Below the pieces are notes generated by a model, which ran no database searches, was not told the DNA's origin, and saw only the letters and a list, made by a program, of their open reading frames with translations. Of a stretch of DNA of 11,600 bases, positions 1 through 4,883 are shown one piece after another. The DNA is taken from NCBI GenBank assembly GCA_013152195.1, contig JAADGU010000127.1:1-11600 (forward strand). The letters are read 5' to 3'. The stretch's first letter is position 1. Each line of letters starts with the position of its first letter. The position numbers and the translations under genes were made by a program. This DNA is from Nitrospirota bacterium (GTDB lineage Bacteria; Nitrospirota; Thermodesulfovibrionia; Thermodesulfovibrionales; JdFR-85).

Positions 1-77
1 GAATTCTGGTACAAACAGTAAAGATAGCTGGTTGGAAATAAGGATGTTTCTGCAGGAAATAAACAAGGGAGAGCATA
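1..77. other. Window edge; possible tail of an upstream gene
   Basis: No complete gene lies here. On the + strand one frame stays open from base 2 to a stop at 92-94, overlapping the next gene by 17 bases, and reads like a short hydrophilic C-terminus. Another frame closes at 39-41. Either could be the end of a gene starting outside the window, and the sequence cannot decide between them. The last bases hold the ribosome binding site (GGGAG, 67-71) of the following gene. Confidence 0.3.
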
Positions 78-650
78 ATGGGGCTTGCAGTTAAAAAAGA
101 TAAAAGATACACCTACCAGGATTATCTGACCTGGCCGGATGATGAACGGTGGGAGATCATAGATGGTGCCGCTTACAGTATGAGCCCTGCACCGAAAGTG
201 AAACATCAGAGAATTTCGGGGAACCTCTTTATTAATTTGAAGAACAGTATTGATGACAGATGTCCGGTGTTCTCTGCTCCCACCGATGTAGTATTTGATG
301 ATTTCAATATTGTCCAGCCCGATATTCTTGTGGTCTGCGACAGGGACAGGATTACTGAAGATAACATCCGGGGAGCGCCTGATTTGATTGTTGAGGTGGT
401 CTCACCTGCCACTGAACTGAAGGACAGGCGCGAGAAAAAAGCGCTTTATGAGCAATCCGGGGTAAAGGAATATATAATTGTCTTTCCTGACAGGGAATAC
501 GTGGAGAGATACTGCCTGAAAGACAACCAGTACAGTGCTCCTGACATATTCAATTGGGATGAGGTTTTAAAACTCTGTGCCTTTGATATAGAGATAAACC
601 TGTGGGATATATTTGAGAAGGTGAGGGAAGAAACCGGTAAGGAAGAGTGA
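78..650 (+). CDS. Uma2 family endonuclease-like protein (DUF820, PD-(D/E)XK fold)
   Basis: The 190-residue protein has the full pattern of the Uma2/DUF820 family, which has the restriction-endonuclease-like PD-(D/E)XK fold; its biological role is not settled. Visible family marks are the N-terminal ERWEIIDG segment (residues 23-30), VQPDILVVCD around Asp82, PDLIVEVVSPAT with Glu106, and the KKALYEQSGVKEY segment (120-132) that supplies the conserved Lys and Tyr. Asp82 and Glu106 are the expected metal-binding acids, so the active site looks intact. Length is typical for the family. The start is supported by GGGAG six bases upstream. Uma2 genes are common, often multicopy, in cyanobacteria, Chloroflexi and environmental lineages and often sit in accessory DNA, which suits the toxin-antitoxin genes downstream. 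Family assignment is firm; nuclease activity is inferred. Confidence 0.87.
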   Translation: MGLAVKKDKRYTYQDYLTWPDDERWEIIDGAAYSMSPAPKVKHQRISGNLFINLKNSIDDRCPVFSAPTDVVFDDFNIVQPDILVVCDRDRITEDNIRGAPDLIVEVVSPATELKDRREKKALYEQSGVKEYIIVFPDREYVERYCLKDNQYSAPDIFNWDEVLKLCAFDIEINLWDIFEKVREETGKEE

Positions 651-716
651 GGAGTTTTATAGAACTCTTTGAGTCCTACCTGATAACAGGGAGCATGACA
701 GAAAGAGGGTTTTACC

Positions 717-1469
717 ATGACTAGGAATGTGATACAGTTTCCGGAGAGGGCAGACAGGAACATCGAGATGGTTCTTGAGGAGTTTCTTGCAGAGCAGAGG
801 AAACGGCTGAAACCAAGGACTCTCTTGAGGTATGAAGACATTGTTGAGTTACTGAAAGACCATCTGAACGGTTATGGACATACAGGTCTTTCAAAGGCTG
901 AAACAGTCTTTTTTGACAGGTGCTGCAACTCTGAGGGTTCAGAACAGCAGGAGTTCTGCCGGATATTCGGCCCTGAGAAGATTATTGAAAACATGGGAGA
1001 CTTTCTCGGGTATTTTATGGTCAGAAAAGTCATGGCTGGAGCGGATTTCAAGCGTTCTTCAGGCACGGTCATAAAGAAGCTTTCAAAGTGGCTGACTGAA
1101 AAAGGATATATTTCAGAGGAAGCAGCCAGGGACGGAGTGGATGAGGGGATTGCAGCAGCAAGGGACCTGCCCCGCGCAGAGCAGGCTGCGGAAATACTTT
1201 ACAGGGCATCTGCAGGTGTTGGCATTGACCCTGCCGGTCGTGATTTTGAAGATTTTATGGAGTTTGACCAGTATACCATTGCAGGGATAGAGCCCGGAAA
1301 ACTCTGGGTCAAGATATACGAAGGGGGCGAAAGGGACACCCTTGGGCCTGTGGCTGTTCCTGAAGGTGCAACTTTTCTGCTTGCAAAGGGCTGGGATATC
1401 AGCTGCGCCCTTGGCAAGGTAAATGGAAAGTGGCGGATAATCGACATGGGAAATGTTTATCCGCTGTAG
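717..1469 (+). CDS. Hypothetical protein with recombinase-like N-terminal helical domain
   Basis: I do not recognise a named family for this 250-residue protein. Residues about 16-54 (EEFLAEQRKRLKPRTLLRYE and onward) resemble the SAM-like, core-binding N-terminal domain of tyrosine recombinases: a short helix, a Lys-Pro-Arg-Thr turn and a second helix. The R-H-R-Y catalytic domain that should follow is absent. Residues about 95-130 look like a further helical segment that could bind nucleic acid (RSSGTVIKKLSKWLTEKGYI). The C-terminal 80 residues are a small beta-rich region ending in a WRIIDMGNVYPL motif. There is no signal peptide or membrane segment. The start has AGAGGG about eight bases upstream. 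It follows the Uma2 gene by 66 bases in the same direction and may be cotranscribed. A DNA-associated role is only a guess. Confidence 0.72.
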   Translation: MTRNVIQFPERADRNIEMVLEEFLAEQRKRLKPRTLLRYEDIVELLKDHLNGYGHTGLSKAETVFFDRCCNSEGSEQQEFCRIFGPEKIIENMGDFLGYFMVRKVMAGADFKRSSGTVIKKLSKWLTEKGYISEEAARDGVDEGIAAARDLPRAEQAAEILYRASAGVGIDPAGRDFEDFMEFDQYTIAGIEPGKLWVKIYEGGERDTLGPVAVPEGATFLLAKGWDISCALGKVNGKWRIIDMGNVYPL

Positions 1470-1568
1470 CCCCTGCTCTGGGTTTGACTGGACAGGGAAT
1501 CCATCAGCCTCTCACATCAAAGACACTCACCTGAAATCCTTGTGGATAAAGTCTATGGATCAGTATTC

Positions 1569-1577
1569 TGTTATAAT
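1569..1577 (+). promoter_or_regulatory. Extended -10 promoter for the MNT/HEPN pair
   Basis: TGTTATAAT is a perfect extended -10 (TGn plus TATAAT at 1572-1577). No good -35 hexamer lies 16-18 bases upstream, as is common for extended -10 promoters. Transcription would start near 1584, leaving a leader of about 43 bases before the preferred start at 1627. The same 9-mer occurs at 2322 and 10711. Confidence 0.55.
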
Positions 1578-1626
1578 GATCATGTGAAGAGCCTCTATGC
1601 AGGGCAATGGAGTCATGGAGTTTTCT

Positions 1627-1935
1627 ATGGATGAGAAGAGAATAATTGACGAAATTGTTAAAGTCCTGGTGTCATATCTTCAGCCGGAGCGGATTATACT
1701 GTTCGGTTCAAGGGCCAAACAGCGGGCTGAGAAATATGCAGACTTTGATGTTGCCGTTGAAGGGGCAGATATGGATATAAGGATGGAACGATTTATAAAG
1801 GACAAACTTGATGAAAAAGCAGGAATTTATACAATTGATTTAGTAAACCTCGATAAAGTGGATAGAAATTTCAGAAAAATAATACTTCAAAGAGGAAGGG
1901 TGCTTTATGATAGAAGAAGTAAAGTACTCACTTGA
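1627..1935 (+). CDS. mntA: Minimal nucleotidyltransferase (MNT), MntA-like antitoxin
   Basis: This is a 102-residue minimal nucleotidyltransferase of the polymerase-beta superfamily. The signature GSX10DXD is exact: Gly27-Ser28, then ten residues, then Asp39-Phe-Asp41. A third acid, Asp71 in TIDLV, completes the metal site, so it should be active. In MntA/HepT modules the MNT protein transfers AMP from ATP to the partner HEPN toxin and so neutralises it. The start at 1627 is chosen because GGAG (1617-1620) lies six bases upstream. In-frame ATGs at 1597 and 1615 would add 10 and 4 residues but have poorer ribosome sites. The 3' end overlaps the HEPN gene by 29 bases, indicating translational coupling. 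The family match is strong (HI0073 type); the symbol rests on motif and arrangement. Confidence 0.85.
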   Translation: MDEKRIIDEIVKVLVSYLQPERIILFGSRAKQRAEKYADFDVAVEGADMDIRMERFIKDKLDEKAGIYTIDLVNLDKVDRNFRKIILQRGRVLYDRRSKVLT

Positions 1936-2299
1936 GAAATTAAAAAAAGCCTTTAAAAGACTTGATGAGGCGGTTAAAGAAGCATCTGACGAACTTGACA
2001 GGGATGGAGTGATACAACGATTTGAGTTCACCTTTGAAGTTTTCTGGAAAACCATTAAGATACTCCTTGAATATGAAGGTTACAGGTGCGCAGGGCCACG
2101 ATCCTGTTTGAAAGAGGCTGCAAGACGGGGCTTCCTGCAGGAGGCAGAAGTTGCGCTTGACATGCTGGAGGATAGAAACAGATCCTCTCATATCTACGAT
2201 GAAGCAATGGCAGAAGAAATCTTTAACCGGATAAAGGAGGTTTATGTTGAAGTAATCGGCAGGAATATGAAACTGTTTGAGACTTATGTTTCCGGTTAA
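1907..2299 (+). CDS. hepT: HEPN family protein, HI0074/HepT-like toxin
   Basis: This 130-residue, all-helical protein belongs to the HI0074 'nucleotidyltransferase substrate-binding' family, part of the HEPN superfamily. The key motif RX4HXY is intact: Arg90, His95 and Tyr97 in DRNRSSHIYDE. In characterised HepT toxins Arg and His form the RNase active site, and the motif Tyr is the residue AMPylated by MntA. FEFTFEVFWKTIKILLEYEG (39-58) is the typical central helix. The start has GGAAGG six bases upstream and lies inside the MNT gene in another frame, so the two are made together. A two-component type VII toxin-antitoxin module is the likely role. HI0074-type proteins were first described only as nucleotide- or substrate-binding subunits, so toxicity here is inferred. 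Confidence 0.85.
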   Translation: MIEEVKYSLEKLKKAFKRLDEAVKEASDELDRDGVIQRFEFTFEVFWKTIKILLEYEGYRCAGPRSCLKEAARRGFLQEAEVALDMLEDRNRSSHIYDEAMAEEIFNRIKEVYVEVIGRNMKLFETYVSG

Positions 2300-2321
2300 A
2301 GGTGATAATTTAGTGAAAAAA

Positions 2322-2330
2322 TGTTATAAT
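2322..2330 (+). promoter_or_regulatory. Extended -10 promoter for the 74-residue gene
   Basis: TGTTATAAT (TATAAT at 2325-2330) lies 23 bases after the HEPN stop codon, with no clear -35. Predicted transcription start is near 2337, about 70 bases before the start codon at 2408. It would give the small gene a transcript independent of the toxin-antitoxin pair. Confidence 0.55.
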
Positions 2331-2407
2331 TATTAGTATAAAGCTTGCAGCAGATAAAAATATAAAGATGTGATTTGCAATATTCAGCTCATACAGGAGG
2401 TAACAAA

Positions 2408-2629
2408 ATGAAACCAGAATCAAGAAAACTTTTCCTGAAAACAAGAGCTCGGATTATTGAACGTGCCAGGAAAGAGAGCGAATCCAGGTCAAAGAATTTA
2501 AAGGATATGCTGTTTGGTTGTACTCCCGGAAATATAAAATACTATAATATTAAAAAGGTTGGGGATACCAGCAGCAAAGCTGAGGATAAACTCCAGGTGA
2601 AGACCGAAGTTCCATTAAAAAAGGATTAG
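2408..2629 (+). CDS. Small basic hypothetical protein (74 aa)
   Basis: I do not recognise this protein. The start is well fixed: AGGAGG (2395-2400) sits seven bases before the ATG and is one of the best ribosome sites in the window. The in-frame TTG at 2375 lacks such a site. The product is rich in Lys and Arg, with a strongly basic N-terminal half (helix-like SRKLFLKTRARIIERARKES) and a polar, probably disordered tail ending in KKD. There are no Cys pairs, membrane segments or signal peptide. The charge would suit nucleic-acid or ribosome binding, but this is speculation. It has its own extended -10 promoter, and its TAG stop lies within the left arm of the hairpin at 2628-2666. Confidence 0.68.
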   Translation: MKPESRKLFLKTRARIIERARKESESRSKNLKDMLFGCTPGNIKYYNIKKVGDTSSKAEDKLQVKTEVPLKKD

Positions 2630-2666
2630 GACGTGAAATGGTTTCGTTAGAAACCATTTCACGTCC
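2628..2666. terminator. Perfect 18-bp hairpin at the end of the small gene
   Basis: AGGACGTGAAATGGTTTC (2628-2645), loop GTTA (2646-2649) and GAAACCATTTCACGTCCT (2650-2666 plus 2667 boundary) form an uninterrupted 18-bp inverted repeat. The left arm contains the last two bases of the TAG stop. No run of T follows on the + strand. On the - strand the stem is followed after five bases by six T (complement of 2617-2622), so it could terminate leftward transcription. On the + strand it may act as a weak terminator or as a 3' stability element. Confidence 0.55.
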
Positions 2667-3122
2667 TGCCAAGTTACAGCCCTTTTCTGTTAAACAATGA
2701 TGTATCTTCCCAGCAATAGTTCCCCGCGGAATCTCTCTTCAAGTCAAAAGACAGGTTTAAATGATTAAACGGGCAAATACAGGGTTTTAAACTGATTAAG
2801 AGCTTGTTGTCCAATATCAGTCATTCTGAATTTATTTCAGAATCTCCAAAATTGTAGCTGGTTGTTCTGTTTCTGAATGCAGGAGATACGGTTTAGCTGT
2901 ATCACTCATTGCAAGACTCTTATTCAAGGGCGTTGACCGTTCTGAGGCTGTCCCACTGCACACTGCCCCTTACCTCGTTCCGTTCCTCCCGGTAAGACCA
3001 GGATGATCAAGGATTTTTCCAGCTATCAAGCGGGGATTAAGGGGCGTGTTCCTTTTGATTGTTTAAACGAATTATTATGAAATCAGGAATTTGACAGGTT
3101 TTCTATCGACAATTTGGCTGAA
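2667..3122. other. Gene-free region between accessory and ribosomal genes
   Basis: I see no open frame with a ribosome site and no tRNA or recognisable RNA gene on either strand. Small structures present are an AT-rich inverted repeat GTTTAA/TTAAAC at 2755-2770 (4-base gap), the REP-like palindrome at 2823-2843 and a 7-bp hairpin with one G-T pair at 2885-2903 (loop TTTAG). The region marks the border between the toxin-antitoxin segment and the housekeeping operon and may be the remains of older insertions. Confidence 0.5.
2823..2843. repeat. REP-like palindrome (ATTCTGAA / TTCAGAAT)
   Basis: ATTCTGAA (2823-2830) and TTCAGAAT (2836-2843) are perfect inverted arms around TTTAT, preceded by GTC and followed by CTC. 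The pattern GTCATTCTGAA-n-TTCAGAATCT resembles dispersed intergenic palindromes seen in many bacterial genomes. Only one copy is in this window, so its repeat nature is an inference from that resemblance. Confidence 0.4.
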
Positions 3123-3152
3123 TTGATTTAATTGCCATGATTGTGCTATAAA
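3123..3152 (+). promoter_or_regulatory. Promoter of the rpsF-ssb-rpsR operon
   Basis: TTGATT (3123-3128), an 18-base spacer ending in TGC and TATAAA (3147-3152) make a sigma-70-type promoter with extended -10. Transcription would begin near 3159, giving a leader of about 95 bases ahead of rpsF, enough for the structure described at 3190-3244. Confidence 0.6.
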
Positions 3153-3189
3153 ATATGTCAGGCATGATTCTTCCTGAGTTTCAATATCA

Positions 3190-3244
3190 GGAGAATTACT
3201 CCTTGCCCTTATCCTTTGGAAAGGGCTTTATATCCGGAAGGAGG
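3190..3244 (+). promoter_or_regulatory. rpsF leader, candidate S6:S18 autoregulatory RNA
   Basis: Three pairings can be read directly. CTCCTT (3199-3204) pairs with AAGGAG (3238-3243), the rpsF ribosome site. GCCCTT (3205-3210) pairs with AAGGGC (3221-3226) with no gap on the 5' side. The 3' strand between the helices is an 11-base bulge (3227-3237) that contains CCG at 3234-3236, next to the lower helix. Two stems with an asymmetric bulge carrying CCG, close to the rpsF start, is the known S6:S18-binding leader motif that represses rpsF when the proteins are in excess. An alternative hairpin, GGAG (3190-3193) with CTCC (3199-3202), would free the ribosome site. The motif match is by eye; regulation is inferred. 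Confidence 0.6.
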
Positions 3245-3254
3245 TTTTTTTAGT

Positions 3255-3644
3255 ATGGAAATGAATTTCTATGAGAACATTGTAATTATTGACCCTGCCC
3301 TTAGTGACGAAGAGATCGAAGCTGCTGCCCAGAAAATCAACGACCTTATAGTCAAAGCCGAAGGTGAAGTGCTTAAGGAAGACCGTTGGGGAAGAAAAAA
3401 GCTTGCCTATGAGCTGAACAGGAAAACCCAGGGGTACTACATACTTTACACCTTCAAGGCACCCGCCACATGTATCAAGAAACTCGAGGATTTCTACAAG
3501 ATATACGATCCGGTCTTCAAATACATGGTAATTAAACTTGAAAAGAGCCAGATAGCAGCCCTGATGAATGAGCTCAAGAAGTCTGCTGAGCCTGTTGCCG
3601 AGCCTGTTGCTGAAGAGGCTGTTGAATCTGCTGAAGGAGTGTAG
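3255..3644 (+). CDS. rpsF: 30S ribosomal protein S6
   Basis: The 129-residue product is S6, which binds 16S rRNA together with S18 in the platform of the small subunit. Family marks are the N-terminal YENIVIIDP strand, the WGRKKLAYEL segment, the KTQGYYILYTFKA strand and the C-terminal KYMVIKLEK. The core ends near residue 103. It is followed by an acidic, repetitive tail (AEPVAEPVAEEAVESAEGV), as in many bacterial S6 proteins with variable tails. The start at 3255 is chosen because AAGGAGG (3238-3244) lies ten bases upstream and the conserved protein begins here. An in-frame TTG at 3216 would extend it into the regulatory leader. First gene of the operon; ssb follows after three bases. Confidence 0.96.
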   Translation: MEMNFYENIVIIDPALSDEEIEAAAQKINDLIVKAEGEVLKEDRWGRKKLAYELNRKTQGYYILYTFKAPATCIKKLEDFYKIYDPVFKYMVIKLEKSQIAALMNELKKSAEPVAEPVAEEAVESAEGV

Positions 3645-3647
3645 GCG

Positions 3648-4040
3648 ATGTTTAACAGGATAATTCTTGTAGGCAATCTTACAAAGGACCCTGAACTGAG
3701 ATACACCCCGCAGGGCACCCCGGTAGTCAGTATGCGTATTGCAGTCAATTCCCGTATAAAACAGGGCAATGAATTCAAGGACGAAACCCTCTTTATCGAT
3801 ACAGTTGTTTTCGGCAAACAGGCTGAGAATATAACGCAGTATCTTGGCAAGGGGCGTGGTGTGCTTGTCGAGGGAAGACTGAAGGAGAGACGCTGGGAGT
3901 ATGAGGGGCAGCAGAAGAGCAAGTTTGAGGTAATTGCAAGCACTGTAAGGTTCCTGCCAAGGAAAGACTCATCGGCTGACTATGGCTCCGGAGATGAAAC
4001 TCCGCCTCCGGAAGAGACGACCGAGCTTGAACCGTTTTAA
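3648..4040 (+). CDS. ssb: Single-stranded DNA-binding protein
   Basis: The 130-residue protein is bacterial SSB, which coats single-stranded DNA as a tetramer and recruits replication and repair proteins. The OB-fold spans about residues 1-104, beginning MFNRIILVGNLTKDPELRYT and including FIDTVVFGKQAENITQYLGKG and VEGRL. A short linker with Pro and acidic residues leads to the C-terminal tip ELEPF. That tip keeps the final Pro-Phe of the partner-binding peptide but is less acidic than the usual DDDIPF. AAGGAG (3634-3639), inside the end of rpsF, is the ribosome site, eight bases from the start. The rpsF-ssb-rpsR order is classic and couples SSB supply to S6/S18 synthesis. Confidence 0.96.
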   Translation: MFNRIILVGNLTKDPELRYTPQGTPVVSMRIAVNSRIKQGNEFKDETLFIDTVVFGKQAENITQYLGKGRGVLVEGRLKERRWEYEGQQKSKFEVIASTVRFLPRKDSSADYGSGDETPPPEETTELEPF

Positions 4041-4100
4041 AGAGAGCAGAAGTCAAAAAAACAGAAAACAGATTAACTGAATAAAGAAAGGAGTGTCAAT

Positions 4101-4319
4101 ATGAGAAGGTTTCAACGCAGAAAGTACTGCAGGTTTTGTGCAGACAAGATACCTTACATTGATTATAAGGATATGAAGGTGTTGCGCGGTTATATCACAG
4201 AGAGGGGAAAGATTCTGCCCCGGAGAATGACCGGGACTTGTGCAAGACACCAGAGAGAGATTACCACTGCAATAATGAGGGCAAGAAATATAGCATTGCT
4301 GCCATTTATGGAAAAGTGA
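4101..4319 (+). CDS. rpsR: 30S ribosomal protein S18
   Basis: The 72-residue protein is S18, the partner of S6 on the small-subunit platform. Typical segments are KYCRFC, IDYKDMKVLRGYITERGKI, PRRMTGTCARHQR and the basic C-terminal helix ending RARNIALLPF. Cys10, Cys13, Cys47 and His50 could bind zinc, so this appears to be the Cys-containing form of S18; zinc binding is inferred. The ribosome site AAAGGAG (4087-4093) lies seven bases upstream. It is separated from ssb by 60 bases and followed after one base by a DUF507 gene. rplI, the common next gene, is not present in this window. Confidence 0.96.
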   Translation: MRRFQRRKYCRFCADKIPYIDYKDMKVLRGYITERGKILPRRMTGTCARHQREITTAIMRARNIALLPFMEK

Positions 4320-4320
4320 G

Positions 4321-4602
4321 ATGCGGATACCCAAATCCTGGGTAGCTCCCATGGCAAAGAGGATTATAGATGACCTGATCGGGCGGGGTTATATAGAATC
4401 CGCTGTTCCGGAAAAGGATCTGCTTGCAGCCGTGGAGGGGATTCTCCTTTATGAGTTGATGGCTGAAGACAGGCTAAACGAGGAAGTCAGGGGGATACTT
4501 CAGCTTCATTCCTCTGAGATAGAAGAGGGCCGTCTTGATTACAGGAGGCTCTTTGACCTCACAAAGCGTAAACTTGCAAAAGAGAGGAATATTGTTCTAT
4601 GA
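4321..4602 (+). CDS. DUF507 family protein (first copy)
   Basis: The 93-residue protein belongs to DUF507, a family without known function found mainly in Nitrospirota, Aquificota and Desulfobacterota-type bacteria. Recognisable parts are the N-terminal WVAPMAKRIIDDLIGRGYI helix, a central EDRLNEEVRGIL and the C-terminal DYRRLFDLTKRKLAKE. It is entirely helical by appearance, with no membrane segment. The start codon follows the rpsR stop after a single base with no separate strong ribosome site, so translation is probably coupled to rpsR. The second DUF507 gene overlaps its stop as ATGA. Position in a ribosomal operon hints at a role tied to growth or translation, but this is inference. Confidence 0.85.
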   Translation: MRIPKSWVAPMAKRIIDDLIGRGYIESAVPEKDLLAAVEGILLYELMAEDRLNEEVRGILQLHSSEIEEGRLDYRRLFDLTKRKLAKERNIVL

Positions 4603-4883
4603 TGCTGTCAGACGAAAAGGTCACCCATATGAGCCATGTTCTGTTGAAGGAGCTGAAAAAAAAGGGGCTTGTTGTTGTTAGAGAGGACGAGGGTAAGATC
4701 AGGCGCCAGATTCAGAAGTCCATTACAGACGAGCTAAAGGCAGGGGAAGAGATTGAAGAGGCCGTCAGACGCAAAATCCAGTCCTACTCAAAGAATATAA
4801 TAGAGGGAAGCTCTGAGTGGGAAGTCCTTTACAAGAAGTTCTTCAAAGAGGAGGAGGCAAAAAGAGGCAGATACTCGGGCTGA
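4599..4883 (+). CDS. DUF507 family protein (second copy)
   Basis: The 94-residue protein is a diverged paralogue of its upstream neighbour. Both share an N-terminal helix followed by a Gly-x-Val/Ile turn, a middle helix ending EEIEEAVRRKIQSYS (matching EDRLNEEVRGILQLHS in the first copy) and a C-terminal segment ending YKKFFKEEEAKRG. The ATG overlaps the preceding stop as ATGA, and a second in-frame ATG follows directly. Adjacent DUF507 pairs may form a heterodimer; this is inference. Its 3' end overlaps the predicted start of the GGDEF gene by 67 bases, or only a few bases if that gene uses a rarer start codon. Confidence 0.83.
   Translation: MMLSDEKVTHMSHVLLKELKKKGLVVVREDEGKIRRQIQKSITDELKAGEEIEEAVRRKIQSYSKNIIEGSSEWEVLYKKFFKEEEAKRGRYSG

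Noticed and set aside
2375..2407. TTG start extending the 74-residue protein by 11 residues
   Set aside because: AGGAGG at 2395-2400 is ideally placed for the ATG at 2408 and would be inside the longer gene.
3091..3120. TTGACA at 3091-3096 as the -35 of the rpsF promoter
   Set aside because: No -10-like hexamer lies 16-18 bases downstream; TTGATT 3123 with TATAAA 3147 fits better.
3216..3254. Upstream TTG start for rpsF
   Set aside because: It would lie within the leader hairpin, has no ribosome site, and the conserved S6 sequence begins at 3255.
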